Of a stretch of 64,000 nt of DNA, positions 42,681-52,589 are shown one piece after another. The position numbers and the translations under genes are program-made. Origin of the DNA: Schaalia dentiphila ATCC 17982 (GTDB lineage: Bacteria > Actinomycetota > Actinomycetes > Actinomycetales > Actinomycetaceae); contig NZ_DS264586.1 in the NCBI RefSeq assembly GCF_000154225.1, positions 1,518,527 through 1,582,526 on the forward strand. The letters are read 5' to 3'. The notes under the pieces are model-generated. The model ran no database searches and was not told the origin of the DNA. It saw only the letters and a program-made list of their open reading frames with translations. How positions within the stretch are numbered: the stretch's first letter is position 1; each line of letters opens with the position of its first letter.

Positions 42681-44816
42681 ATGGAAACGCGACCTGGCAA
42701 GGCCTACCCTCTGGGTGCCACCTTTGACGGAACCGGAACGAACTTCGCGATCTACTCCTCGGTTGCGACGTCTGTGACACTGTGCCTCTTGGATGACAAC
42801 CTCAACGAAATGCGCATCCCCATGACGGAAGTCGATGCCTACGTGTGGCACGTCTACGTGCCACAGGTGCGCGCCGGCCAGTGCTACGGCTACCGCATCG
42901 ACGGCCCCTGGGACCCCCAGAACGGTTTACGCTGTGACCCTTCGAAGCTCCTTCTCGACCCCTATGCTAAGGCGATCGAGGGACAGCTGAAGGATTCTCT
43001 TGACCTCCTCTCCTATCAGGCCGACGATCCCCTCATGCTCAAGGGCGGCGACTCCGCCGATGCAACCATGCACTCCGTCGTCGTCAATCCCTTCTTCGAC
43101 TGGGAGGGGGACCGCAGCCCGGGACACGACTACTCCGAGTCGATCATCTACGAGGCCCACATCAAGGGCATGACGATGCGTCACCCGGACATCCCGGAGG
43201 AACTGCGCGGCACCTACGCGGGCATGGCGCACCCGGCGATTATCGAGCACCTGACGAAGCTCGGCATCACCACGGTCGAGCTCATGCCGATCCAGCAGTT
43301 CACGAACGATACGACGCTCCAGGCCAAGGGATTGTCGAACTATTGGGGCTACAACACGATCGGCTACTTCGCCCCACACAACGGTTACGCGGCTACGAAG
43401 GACCCTGGCGCACAGGTTTCTGAGTTCAAGGCAATGGTGAAGGCCCTGCACGCGGCTAACATTGAGGTCATCCTCGACGTCGTCTACAACCACACGGCAG
43501 AGGGCAACCACATGGGCCCAACCCTCTCTTTCCGCGGCATCGACAATCCTTCCTACTACCGCCTTGTCGACGGGGATCGTCAGCACTACTTCGACACGAC
43601 GGGCACGGGCAACTCCCTCCTCATGAGCTCTCCGCAGGTCCTTCAGCTCATCATGGACTCGCTGCGCTACTGGGTGACGGAAATGCATGTGGACGGCTTC
43701 CGCTTCGATCTTGCCTCCACCCTGGCTCGCCAGTTCGCCGAGGTCGACCGACTGTCCGCTTTCTTCGATCTCATCCACCAGGACCCCGTGGTCTCGCAGG
43801 TCAAGCTCATCGCGGAGCCATGGGACGTGGGTGCGGACGGCTACCAGGTTGGCGGCTTCCCTCCCCTATGGTCCGAATGGAACGGCAGGTATCGCGACAC
43901 CGTGCGCGACTTCTGGCGCGGCGAGTTCTCCTCGCTCCCTGACTTCGCCTCCCGCCTGGCCGGTTCCTCCGACCTCTACGGGACGACCGGCCGCAAGCCC
44001 ATGGCGTCCATCAACTTCATCACCGCTCACGATGGATTCACACTGCGCGATCTTGTGTCCTACAACGAGAAGCACAACGAGGCGAACCTCGAGGGTGGGG
44101 CGGACGGCGCGAACGACAACCGTTCGTGGAACTGCGGCGCCGAAGGCGACACGGATGACGAGGAGATCATCGAGCTACGCTACCGTCAGCAGCGCAACTT
44201 CCTGACGACCCTCATGTTTTCCCAGGGCGTGCCGATGATCGCCCACGGCGACGAGCTTGGCCGCACCCAGCGGGGCAACAACAACGTGTACTGCCAGGAC
44301 AATGAGCTCTCGTGGATCAACTGGGATTTGAATGAGCACGACTACAAGCTCCTGCGTTTCACCCGCCATCTCATCCACCTGCGACGCGATCACCCGGTGA
44401 TGCGCCGCCGGCGTTTCCTGGAGGGTCCCGCGCAGCGCGGCGGTGAGTCCGAGCTCGGCGAGATCGAATGGTTCACCCCGGCGGGCACACACATGACGGA
44501 AGAGGAATGGAACCAGCCGTGGGCGCGCTCGACGATGGTCTTCTACAACGGCGATGCCATCCGTGAGCCCGACGCAAACGGTCGCCGCATCCTCGACGAC
44601 GATTTCCTGCTGCTGCTCAACGCTGCTCCGGAACCCGTCGACTTCACGCTCCCTGACGCGAAGTATGGGCACATCTGGCACACCGTCGTCGACACGGCGG
44701 GCGACGATGATCGCTCCGAGTACCACTCCGGCGACATCGTACACGTCGGACCGCGTACCTCGTTCATCCTGCGCAACCCCCGCCGCTTGGAATCGCCGGA
44801 GCAACAACGACCGTGA
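42681..44816 (+). CDS. glgX: Glycogen debranching enzyme GlgX
   Basis: 711 residues of the GH13 isoamylase/TreX group, which removes short alpha-1,6 branches from glycogen. An N-terminal CBM48 domain (GKAYPLGATFDGTGTNFAIY, then YGYRIDGPWDPQNGLRCDP) precedes the barrel with DVVYNHTAEGN. The nucleophile Asp is in DGFRFDLAST, the acid Glu in LIAEPWDVG and the third Asp in FITAHDGFTLRDL. A GAGG site lies 9 nt upstream of the ATG. It is not linked to glgA/glgC, but the same window holds all three. Confidence 0.96.
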   Translation: METRPGKAYPLGATFDGTGTNFAIYSSVATSVTLCLLDDNLNEMRIPMTEVDAYVWHVYVPQVRAGQCYGYRIDGPWDPQNGLRCDPSKLLLDPYAKAIEGQLKDSLDLLSYQADDPLMLKGGDSADATMHSVVVNPFFDWEGDRSPGHDYSESIIYEAHIKGMTMRHPDIPEELRGTYAGMAHPAIIEHLTKLGITTVELMPIQQFTNDTTLQAKGLSNYWGYNTIGYFAPHNGYAATKDPGAQVSEFKAMVKALHAANIEVILDVVYNHTAEGNHMGPTLSFRGIDNPSYYRLVDGDRQHYFDTTGTGNSLLMSSPQVLQLIMDSLRYWVTEMHVDGFRFDLASTLARQFAEVDRLSAFFDLIHQDPVVSQVKLIAEPWDVGADGYQVGGFPPLWSEWNGRYRDTVRDFWRGEFSSLPDFASRLAGSSDLYGTTGRKPMASINFITAHDGFTLRDLVSYNEKHNEANLEGGADGANDNRSWNCGAEGDTDDEEIIELRYRQQRNFLTTLMFSQGVPMIAHGDELGRTQRGNNNVYCQDNELSWINWDLNEHDYKLLRFTRHLIHLRRDHPVMRRRRFLEGPAQRGGESELGEIEWFTPAGTHMTEEEWNQPWARSTMVFYNGDAIREPDANGRRILDDDFLLLLNAAPEPVDFTLPDAKYGHIWHTVVDTAGDDDRSEYHSGDIVHVGPRTSFILRNPRRLESPEQQRP

Positions 44817-44891
44817 CGAGCCACGCGTACCCGCTACTTATCGACATGAAGGTTGGCGGCGCGTCTGGACCAAAAGGCGCATGGACACCCG

Positions 44892-44897
44892 TACGAT
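44892..44897 (+). promoter_or_regulatory. Candidate -10 box for leaderless DUF3000 mRNA
   Basis: TACGAT ends 7 nt before the GTG at 44905, with an A/T-rich gap and no ribosome site. This is the spacing expected when the transcript begins at the start codon. Confidence 0.45.
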
Positions 44898-44904
44898 TTG
44901 ATTT

Positions 44905-45459
44905 GTGAATGAAAACGGGGCGCCCGAGGAGTTTATGCGGGCTCTGCTGTCCCTGCGACAGGCGGACCACCTGGCACACATACTCCTCGAGGAGGTGCCC
45001 CCACCTCGCCGTTTGGCCCCCTTTACGGCGGCGCTCGCGATGCGAACCACGGACGAGGACGAGGCCGGACAGCCCCTGTCGACTGGTCGTATGGTCATCC
45101 TGCACGACCCCGTGGAGCAGATCGGCTGGAACGGTACGTTCCGAGTCGTATGTCAGCTGCGCGCGCAAGTCGATGCCGAGATGATCGGCGACCCGATGTT
45201 GTCGGAGGGCGTGTGGGGCTGGATGCTCGATTGCCTGGAGACTGCGGGAGCTGGATTCCACGACATTACGGGCACGGTGACGCGCGAAATGAGCGAGGCC
45301 TTCGGCGGTCTTGAACTGCGAGGATCGGCTCTGTTCGTCGATGTGCGCGCCTCGTGGACGCCCAACAGTGAGTATCTTGGTGAGCATCTGTCCGGCTGGG
45401 CGGATGTCATGCGTCGGACGGCAGGGATTGTGCCTGCCCGTCATCTCGAAGGAGTCTGA
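44905..45459 (+). CDS. DUF3000 family protein
   Basis: 184 residues beginning with GTG. The segments FTAALAMRTTDEDEAG, GRMVILHDPVEQIGWNGTFR and WGWMLDCLETAGA match a family restricted to actinobacteria and typically encoded next to ribonuclease D and dxs, as here. Function unknown. The downstream RNase D begins on the base after its TGA. Confidence 0.85.
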   Translation: MNENGAPEEFMRALLSLRQADHLAHILLEEVPPPRRLAPFTAALAMRTTDEDEAGQPLSTGRMVILHDPVEQIGWNGTFRVVCQLRAQVDAEMIGDPMLSEGVWGWMLDCLETAGAGFHDITGTVTREMSEAFGGLELRGSALFVDVRASWTPNSEYLGEHLSGWADVMRRTAGIVPARHLEGV

Positions 45460-46704
45460 GTGCTGGTCAACAATGGCGGCGGTTTGCCGCAGGGCGATAC
45501 GGATAATCCGGAGCTCATTGCGCAGCCGCGTGGGGGGACCCCCGCCGTTATTGACACCCAGAAGGATCTTGAGGCTGCAGCTCGTGCACTGAGCACTGGT
45601 TCGGCCCCGATCGCCCTGGACGTCGAGCGCGCTCAGGGCTTCCGCTACGGCTCCGATCCTTACCTCGTGCAGATTCGCCGCGAGGACGTGGGCACGTTCC
45701 TCATCGACACGCACGCACTGCCGGACCTGTCCGTGCTGCAGCCGGGCGTGGAGGACGTGTGGCTGCTGCACGATTGTTTGCAGGATCTGCCGAATCTGCG
45801 CCAGGTTGGGCTGCGCCCCTCCACTCTCTTCGACACCGAAATCGCGGCGCGCCTCATCGGCCTGGAGCGTTTCGGGCTGGCGGCCGTCGTCGAGCAGGTG
45901 CTCGGCCTGGGCCTCGTCAAGGATCACCAGGCCTCGGACTGGTCGGTGCGTCCCCTGCCGAAGGAATGGCTACGCTACGCAGCCCTCGACGTTGAGCTGC
46001 TGACGGAGCTCTACTACCGCCTCTCGAAGCGGCTCGATGAGATGGGCCGTTGGGAGTGGGCGCAGCAGGAGTTCGGCTACGCCCTGTCGGTCACCCCTCC
46101 CGGTCCGAAGCCCGATCGCTGGCGTTCCATACCCGGCGCGGGCAAGATCCGTTCTCGCCGCGGCCTCGCGGTCCTCAAGGCCCTGTGGGAAACACGCGAG
46201 TCGATCGCTCGGCGCATCGACCTCAGCCCCGGCCGCCTCGTTCGTAACGCCGCCCTCGTACGCGCGGCCTCGAATCCTCCGCGCAACAAGCGCGCGCTCA
46301 TGAGCATTAGCGAGTTCCGCTCCCCCGTCGCCCGCCAGTATGAGGACGAGTGGATGCGAGCCCTCGCCAGCGTGGCCGCCATGACGGAGGACGAGCTGCC
46401 TCCCAAGCGCAAGCCCATGCAGCCCGGGTCGATCCCGGAACCGCACCACTGGAATCGCATCGACGAGGCCTCGGCCGCGCGCCTGGGAACGGTGCGTAAC
46501 GCGGTCGCTTCGGTCGCGTCGAGTCTCGGTCTAGCACCCGAGGTTGTACTCGCTCCCCAGGTGCAGCGCTATCTCGCGTGGGCTCCCCTGGATCCGGCAC
46601 GCCCGTCGGGCGATGAGGTCGAGGAGCGTATGGTCAATCGCGGTGCGCGCGACTGGCAGATCGATCTGACGCTCGACCCGATCTGCGACGCGCTCGGCGT
46701 CTGA
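45460..46704 (+). CDS. Ribonuclease D-like 3'-5' exonuclease with HRDC domain
   Basis: 414 residues. The DEDDy exonuclease domain has PIALDVERAQGFRYG (DxE motif, ExoI), WLLHDCLQDL (ExoII) and YAALDVELLTELY (ExoIII with Tyr and Asp). The HRDC nucleic-acid-binding domain follows around residues 225-300 (RRGLAVLKALWETRESIARRID, split at LKALWETRE). RNase D trims tRNA 3' ends. The start GTG directly abuts the DUF3000 stop. Its stop lies 10 nt from that of the convergent dxs. Confidence 0.92.
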   Translation: MLVNNGGGLPQGDTDNPELIAQPRGGTPAVIDTQKDLEAAARALSTGSAPIALDVERAQGFRYGSDPYLVQIRREDVGTFLIDTHALPDLSVLQPGVEDVWLLHDCLQDLPNLRQVGLRPSTLFDTEIAARLIGLERFGLAAVVEQVLGLGLVKDHQASDWSVRPLPKEWLRYAALDVELLTELYYRLSKRLDEMGRWEWAQQEFGYALSVTPPGPKPDRWRSIPGAGKIRSRRGLAVLKALWETRESIARRIDLSPGRLVRNAALVRAASNPPRNKRALMSISEFRSPVARQYEDEWMRALASVAAMTEDELPPKRKPMQPGSIPEPHHWNRIDEASAARLGTVRNAVASVASSLGLAPEVVLAPQVQRYLAWAPLDPARPSGDEVEERMVNRGARDWQIDLTLDPICDALGV

Positions 46705-46714
46705 TTCGAATGAT

Positions 46715-48616
46715 CTAGCGCTCGCCGATTCGCTCGACGAGCTCGCGGGCCGCGCGTTCGATGCCGTCGGCGTCGAAGCCGAACTGCGCGATCATGGCCG
46801 CGCGTTCGCCGTGCTCGGGGAATTCTTGCGGCACGCCCAGGCAGCGCACGGGCACGCCGGTCTCCGCGACCGCGTCGCGCAGCGACCATCCGAAACCGCC
46901 CTGAACGATGCCGTCCTCGACGCTCACGACGCAGTCGTAGTCCCGCACCAACGTCGCCAGCTCCGGGCAGATGGGGATCATCCACTGTGGATCAGCGACC
47001 GTAACACTCACTCCGGCAGCAGCCAGGCGACGCGCAGCCTCGATCGCGTCGGGCGCGCAGGCGCCGGTGCCCACGATGAGCACCCGAGCGGGTGAATCAG
47101 CCACTGCCTCGTCGAAGAGAATGTCCACTCCCCCGACGCTGCGTAGCGCCGGCATGGGCTCGGGCAGCGATCCCTTGCGGTACCGGATGACGGTGGGAGC
47201 GTCATCGACGTCGAGAGCCTCACGAAGGCGCGCGCGCAGCGTCTGCTCGTCGCGGGGAGCCGCCAGACGCAGGCCCGGGATCATCGAGCACATCGCGATG
47301 TCCCAGACGCCGTTATGCGAGGCGCCGTCCGCGCCCGTCACACCCGCGCGGTCCAGCACGACAGTGACGCCCGCGCGGTGGAGGGCGACGTCCATGAGAA
47401 GCTGGTCGAAGCCGCGGTTCAGGAAGGTCGCGTAGAGCGCCACGACGGGGTGTGCGCCCTGGTAGGCCATGCCGGCGGCGGAGGCGACAGCCTCGGCCTC
47501 GGCGATGCCGACGTCGATCACGCGACCCGGGTAGGCCTCGTGCATGGGGCCAAGGCCCACGGGGCGCATCATCGCGGCCGTAATCCCAACGATGTCGTCG
47601 CGCGTGGCGGCCTGAGCGCAGATCTCGTCGGCGAAGACTCCCGTCCAACCGAAGCGCTCGGGGGCGACCGGGAGCCCGGTCTCCGGGTGAATCGGGCCGA
47701 CCGCGTGGAAACGGTCAGCGATGTGCTCCTCGGCCGGCGTGTAGCCGCGGCCCTTTTCGGTGATCATGTGGACGAGGACCGGCTCGTCGAGGGAGCGACC
47801 GCGGCGCAGAGCGGTCTCGACCGCCGCGATGTCGTGGCCGTTCACGGGGCCGATGTACTTCAGGCCAAGGTCTTCGAACATGACCTGGGGCATCAGCGCG
47901 TCCTTGATGCCCGATTTCAGACCGTGCAGCGCGTCGTAGGCCGCGCGTCCCGGCGTACCGTGGCTCAGCAGGTGCTGTTTGCCCCACGCCAGGGCCTTCT
48001 CGTATCTGGCAGAGGTGCGCAGCGCGTCCAGGTGAGCCGCGAGACCGCCAATCGTCGGCGCATAGGAACGACCGTTGTCGTTGACGATGATCATGATGCG
48101 GCGGTTTTTCGCCGTCGCGATGTTGTTGAGTGCCTCCCAGGCGAGGCCTCCCGTCAGCGCGCCATCGCCGATGACACCCACGGTCCAGGTGCGATCCCCC
48201 TGGCGATGCTTCTCACGCGAGATGCCATCCACCCACGCGAGCGACGCCGACGCATGCGAGGACTCGACGACATCATGCTCAGACTCACCGCGCGACGGGT
48301 AGCCGGACAGGCCTCCCGGGCAACGCAAAGACGAAAAATCCTGACGTCCGGTGAGGAGCTTATGCACGTACGCCTGGTGGCCGGTGTCAAAAATGATCGT
48401 ATCCTGCGGGGAGCGGAACACCCGGTGCAGGCCGATCGTCAGCTCGACGACGCCCAGGTTCGGGCCGAGATGCCCGCCCGTTCGCGACACGTTATCAATC
48501 AGGAACGCGCGAATTTCCGCCGCCAATTCGTCCAGCTGCTCGCGTTCCAGGCGACGCAGCTCCCGCGGTGCGCTACAGCGCGACAGCAGGTCGCGTGACT
48601 CTCGTGTTCCAGACAT
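46715..48616 (-). CDS. dxs: 1-deoxy-D-xylulose-5-phosphate synthase
   Basis: 633-residue thiamine-diphosphate enzyme for the first step of the non-mevalonate isoprenoid pathway, condensing pyruvate and glyceraldehyde 3-phosphate. The TPP motif GDGALTGGLAWEALNN with a distal VNDN, and the Pyr-domain GIAEAEAVASAAGMAYQG, are clear, and DRAGVTGADGASHNG is the DXS signature. PdxST, also in this window, makes PLP without DXP, so DXS here serves isoprenoids and thiamine. A TACACT box ends 7 nt before the ATG without a ribosome site. Confidence 0.97.
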   Translation of the reverse strand: MSGTRESRDLLSRCSAPRELRRLEREQLDELAAEIRAFLIDNVSRTGGHLGPNLGVVELTIGLHRVFRSPQDTIIFDTGHQAYVHKLLTGRQDFSSLRCPGGLSGYPSRGESEHDVVESSHASASLAWVDGISREKHRQGDRTWTVGVIGDGALTGGLAWEALNNIATAKNRRIMIIVNDNGRSYAPTIGGLAAHLDALRTSARYEKALAWGKQHLLSHGTPGRAAYDALHGLKSGIKDALMPQVMFEDLGLKYIGPVNGHDIAAVETALRRGRSLDEPVLVHMITEKGRGYTPAEEHIADRFHAVGPIHPETGLPVAPERFGWTGVFADEICAQAATRDDIVGITAAMMRPVGLGPMHEAYPGRVIDVGIAEAEAVASAAGMAYQGAHPVVALYATFLNRGFDQLLMDVALHRAGVTVVLDRAGVTGADGASHNGVWDIAMCSMIPGLRLAAPRDEQTLRARLREALDVDDAPTVIRYRKGSLPEPMPALRSVGGVDILFDEAVADSPARVLIVGTGACAPDAIEAARRLAAAGVSVTVADPQWMIPICPELATLVRDYDCVVSVEDGIVQGGFGWSLRDAVAETGVPVRCLGVPQEFPEHGERAAMIAQFGFDADGIERAARELVERIGER

Positions 48617-48623
48617 GAGAACC

Positions 48624-48629
48624 AGTGTA
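48624..48629 (-). promoter_or_regulatory. Candidate -10 box for leaderless dxs mRNA
   Basis: TACACT on the minus strand ends 7 nt before the dxs ATG; the gap has no Shine-Dalgarno. A possible promoter for the divergent peptidase gene (TAAGAT at 48707-48712) lies 78 bp away. Confidence 0.45.
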
Positions 48630-48750
48630 GTTGCCGAAGCGTCTCATCTACAGATCAAAGTGCATGTCAGGTACGTTCGGCCCGCGCAGGCGACAAGCGC
48701 GCGCACTAAGATAGGTGGTGTTGGCTCGCCGTACCGCTTAAGGAGGCACT

Positions 48751-50751
48751 ATGTCCGTCACCGTCGCACCCCACGGCCTGTGGAAGTCCCCCATTTCGGG
48801 CGATTCTTTCACTGCCCGTTCGGTCACGCTCTCCCAGGTTCGCGTCGACGGACCCGACACCTACTGGGTGGAGGGACATCCGCTCCAGGGCGGACGTGGG
48901 ACGCTGCTGCGCCGTCGCGGTACGGGGGAAACGGGCGAGGTCCTGCCTCTCATCGACGGTTCCCGCCTGCCCGATGTCGGCACGCGCGTGCACGAGTACG
49001 GCGGCAAGGCATACGCCGTTCACCACGGCGTCATCGTGTTCTCCGATCAGACAGACGGCCGCGTCTACGCCTTTGATACGGCCGATCCGCGCCGCGTCGT
49101 GCGTCCCCTGACGACCCTGTCGAAGGTCCGCTACGGCGACTTCTGGATCGCCGACGTGCGCGACCTCGTGTACGCGGTGGCCGAGGACCACTCTGCCCCG
49201 GGCGAGCCCGTCAACAAGATTGTCGCTATCCCTCTCGATGGCTCCGCCGCCCGCGACGACAGCGCGATCATCACGGTGTTCGAGGGCACCGACTTCGCTC
49301 AGGCTCCGACGGTCTCCCCCGACGGCACCAAGATCGCCTGGATCACGTGGAACCACCCGAACATGCCGTGGACCTACTCTCAGCTGCGCGTCGCATCCCT
49401 GACCTTCGAGGGCACCATCGATCAGGAGGTCGTCCTGGTGGATCGCCCGGGCGTGTGCATCTATGAGCCGCGCTGGACGCTCGACGGCGATCTCATCCAC
49501 GTGGATGACTCCTCTGGCTGGGCAAACCTGTACCGCACCCAGGGCTTCGTGTGGAAGGAAGGCGAGGACCCGAACGCCTGGACCTCGCGTCTGCGCACTC
49601 GCGCGCTGCACCCGGGACCCCACGCGTTCTCGCACCCGCACTGGCAGCTCGGCCTGCACTCCTACGACAACTACGACAACGACTACCTCGTGTGCTCGTG
49701 GGCCGAGGACCAGGTCTGGCACATCGGAACCGTGCGCATCGACAACGGCATGGCCGAGGAGTGGGCGACCGGCTGGTGGCCCATCGGTAACGTCGCCGCA
49801 GCGGACGGCCGCGTCGTCTTCCTCGCGGACTCCGCGACGCACACTCCCGCGATCATCGAAGTGTCGCGCGGCAAGACCAAGGTTTTGCGTCCCTCGTCGG
49901 AGGCCGAGGTGCCCACCGCCCTCGTCTCTACGGCTGAGATGCTCACGTGGAAGACCTCGGACGGCGAGGAGGCGCACGGCTTCTACTACGCGCCCGTGAA
50001 CCCCGAGTTCACCGCCCCCGAGGGCGAGCTGCCACCGCTTATCGTCAACGTGCACGGTGGACCGACTGAAGCAGCCCGCCCCGGCCTGCAGGTGCCCTTC
50101 CAGTACTGGACCAGCCGAGGCTTCGCAGTTCTGGACGTGAACTTCCGAGGGTCGACGTCCTTCGGCCGTCCCTACCGTGAGCGCATCAACGGCAACTGGG
50201 GCGTCATGGACGTTCAGGACTGCATCGACGGCGCCCAGTACCTCATCGATCTTGGCCGCGTCGATCCAAAGCGAATCGCGATCCGTGGTCGTTCCTCCGG
50301 TGGCTTCACGGTGCTCAACGCGCTTGTGTCCTCCGATGTGTTCACCGCCGGCGCGTCGTTCTCGGGTATCGCCGACCTGGTGAAGTTGAAGGAAACCAGC
50401 CATAAGTTCGAGTCGCACTACGACGCGATTCTGCTCGGCACCGATGACACCTCAGACCCGGTGTGGGCGCAGCGCTCGCCCATCAACCGTGTCGGTGACA
50501 TTAAGGCACCCCTCATGCTTCTGCAGGGCACCGACGACCCGGTCGTTCCCGCCTCGCAGGCCCAGGAGATGTACGAGGCACTGCGTGCCAACGGCAACGC
50601 GGTCGCCCTCAAGCTCTACCAGGGAGAGGGACACCGCTTCCGCTCGGCCATCAACATCAAGGATGCGTGGCAGTCGGAGCTGGCCTTCTACAGGACCGTC
50701 TGGGGCATCGCCACCGACGCCCCCATTCACGTGGAGATCGCAAACCTGTGA
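48751..50751 (+). CDS. S9 family prolyl-oligopeptidase-type serine peptidase
   Basis: 666 residues. An N-terminal beta-propeller (about 1-400, with TVSPDGTKIAWITWNHPNMP split at the WD-like strand) shields a C-terminal alpha/beta-hydrolase. The catalytic Ser is in GRSSGGFTVL, the Asp in QGTDDPVVP and the His in GEGHRF. There is no signal peptide, so it is cytoplasmic and likely trims short peptides. AGGAGG lies 5 nt before the ATG. The downstream channel gene overlaps its stop (GTGA). Confidence 0.93.
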   Translation: MSVTVAPHGLWKSPISGDSFTARSVTLSQVRVDGPDTYWVEGHPLQGGRGTLLRRRGTGETGEVLPLIDGSRLPDVGTRVHEYGGKAYAVHHGVIVFSDQTDGRVYAFDTADPRRVVRPLTTLSKVRYGDFWIADVRDLVYAVAEDHSAPGEPVNKIVAIPLDGSAARDDSAIITVFEGTDFAQAPTVSPDGTKIAWITWNHPNMPWTYSQLRVASLTFEGTIDQEVVLVDRPGVCIYEPRWTLDGDLIHVDDSSGWANLYRTQGFVWKEGEDPNAWTSRLRTRALHPGPHAFSHPHWQLGLHSYDNYDNDYLVCSWAEDQVWHIGTVRIDNGMAEEWATGWWPIGNVAAADGRVVFLADSATHTPAIIEVSRGKTKVLRPSSEAEVPTALVSTAEMLTWKTSDGEEAHGFYYAPVNPEFTAPEGELPPLIVNVHGGPTEAARPGLQVPFQYWTSRGFAVLDVNFRGSTSFGRPYRERINGNWGVMDVQDCIDGAQYLIDLGRVDPKRIAIRGRSSGGFTVLNALVSSDVFTAGASFSGIADLVKLKETSHKFESHYDAILLGTDDTSDPVWAQRSPINRVGDIKAPLMLLQGTDDPVVPASQAQEMYEALRANGNAVALKLYQGEGHRFRSAINIKDAWQSELAFYRTVWGIATDAPIHVEIANL

Positions 50752-52589
50752 CACCCCTGAGTCAGTCCCCGCAGCCAGAGGAACCGGCTACGGGGACTCG
50801 CTTGCGCGTCGGCCATGCGGTCGCCGCGCATCGTTCCCTGCTCGGCGTGGCCGCCGCACTCGTTGGCGCAGTCGTCGGCGCGGCAGCCGTCGTCTTTAAC
50901 CTCGCGATTCGCGCGTGGACGTGGGTGTCCACCGGCTTCGACGAATACACGACCCACGTCGGCCAGCCGCACGGCGTCTGGGGCTGGACGCCGTGGCTCT
51001 TCCTACTTCTCTCCCCCGCCATCGCCGGCCTGCTGTACGGGCCGCTCATCCAGCGTTTCGCGCCCTCGGCAAAGGGACACGGGATCCCCGAGGTGATGCT
51101 CGCGGTGCGCCGTAAGGGTGGGCGCATCCCTGGGCGCGTCGCCATCGTCAAGATCCTGGCCTCGGCCCTGACCATCGGCTCGGGCGGGTCCGCGGGACGC
51201 GAAGGCCCAATCGTGCAGGTGGGCGCGTCGCTGGGATCCACCATCGCTTCGTGGCTGCGTATGCCCGTCTCCCGCGTGGTCCTGTTGGCCTCGTGCGGGT
51301 CGGCGGCCGGCATTGCGGCCACGTTCCACGCGCCACTCGCGGGCGCGGTGTTCGCCCTCGAGGTGATCCTCGTCGAGTTCACGGCCGAGACCTTCGGCTT
51401 CGTCGTGCTGTCAGCCGTCACATCCTCGGTGGTCGCGCGCATCCTGCAGGGCGACGAGATGGTCATTCGTGTCGCCGACAACCTGACCTTCGCGTCGATG
51501 TCGGACATCTGGTGGGTGGCGTTCCTCGGCCTCGTCGCGGGGCTGTGCGGCCTCGGCTTCTCCAAGCTCCTGTACGCCTCAGAGGACGCGATCGACTGGC
51601 TGTGGGCTCGCACGCACCTGCCCGAGTGGGCGCGTCCGGGCGTGCTCGGCCTCGCCCTCGGCGCAGCTCTCGTTGCTTTCCCGTACATGTACGGTTCGGG
51701 TTATCCGCTCGAGGAGGACGCGATCGCGGGGAGTTACTCGATCGCGTTCCTGCTGGCCCTCATGCTGGGCCGCGCTGTGTTCACGTCGTTCACCATTGGT
51801 ATGGGCGGTTCGGGCGGTGTCTTCGCGCCCACGCTGTTCATCGGCGCAATGGCCGGCGCCGCCTTCGGAGACGTCATTTCGCCTCTGTCGGATTCTCCCG
51901 TCGGTGTGTTTGCCGTGGTGGGCATGGGAGCCGCCTTCGCGGGTGCCGCGCGTGCCCCGATGACGGCGGTCCTCATCATCGTGGAGATGACCGGCCAGTT
52001 CTCGCTGATCCTGCCGATGATGCTCGCGGTTGTGATCGCGATGGGTGCCTCGCGGTTCCTGACGCGCGCGACAATCTACACGGAGAAGCTGCGCCGCCGC
52101 GGCGACGTCCTCGACGACCCGGTCGAGGGCACGCTGCTCGGCACGCGCGCGGCCTCCGAGTGGATGACGGAAGCTCCCGAGAAACTCCCGTGCGAGGCGA
52201 GCGCCGCGTCAGCGATTGCCGCCCTGCGCCGCACGAAGGAGACGGTACTGCCCGTCATGAACGACGACCGACGTTTCATCGGACTCGTGTCGTCGCTGCG
52301 CCTGGCCGAGCTCACGCAGGAGGACGGATCGCTCGACGCGCCCCTGTCGGATTTGCCTCTCATTGACGAGGCCGTGGCCGCCTCCGCTCCCCCGTCCGAG
52401 GTTCTCGGGGCGCTGCGGCGCACGGGCCTGCAGTCTTTGCCGGTCGTGGATGCGGATCGCCGAGTCGTCGGATGGGTGTCCGAGCGCGACCTGGTGGATC
52501 GCATGTACCGCGACCAGCGCCGCGCGATCGAGGCCCGCACGCAGACGTCGTGGGGCTCGCGCATGCAGGAGCGCAGAAGAAGCCGCTAG
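50748..52589 (+). CDS. CLC-family chloride channel/antiporter with C-terminal CBS pair
   Basis: 613 residues with about ten hydrophobic segments. The CLC anion-site motifs are GSGGSAGREGPIVQ and GMGGSGGVFAPTLF. The Glu of GREGP is the gating residue. After the membrane part, two CBS domains (about 465-600, with TVLPVMNDDRRFIGLVS and QSLPVVDADRRVVGWVSERD) probably sense nucleotides. The start is GTG 50748, overlapping the peptidase stop; the longer frame from 50667 lies inside that gene. It is convergent with the RNA methyltransferase, sharing CTAG between their stop codons. Confidence 0.92.
   Translation: MTPLSQSPQPEEPATGTRLRVGHAVAAHRSLLGVAAALVGAVVGAAAVVFNLAIRAWTWVSTGFDEYTTHVGQPHGVWGWTPWLFLLLSPAIAGLLYGPLIQRFAPSAKGHGIPEVMLAVRRKGGRIPGRVAIVKILASALTIGSGGSAGREGPIVQVGASLGSTIASWLRMPVSRVVLLASCGSAAGIAATFHAPLAGAVFALEVILVEFTAETFGFVVLSAVTSSVVARILQGDEMVIRVADNLTFASMSDIWWVAFLGLVAGLCGLGFSKLLYASEDAIDWLWARTHLPEWARPGVLGLALGAALVAFPYMYGSGYPLEEDAIAGSYSIAFLLALMLGRAVFTSFTIGMGGSGGVFAPTLFIGAMAGAAFGDVISPLSDSPVGVFAVVGMGAAFAGAARAPMTAVLIIVEMTGQFSLILPMMLAVVIAMGASRFLTRATIYTEKLRRRGDVLDDPVEGTLLGTRAASEWMTEAPEKLPCEASAASAIAALRRTKETVLPVMNDDRRFIGLVSSLRLAELTQEDGSLDAPLSDLPLIDEAVAASAPPSEVLGALRRTGLQSLPVVDADRRVVGWVSERDLVDRMYRDQRRAIEARTQTSWGSRMQERRRSR

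Noticed and set aside
48706..50418. A 570-codon minus-strand frame
   Set aside because: Antisense to the S9 peptidase, whose catalytic triad and ribosome site are clear.
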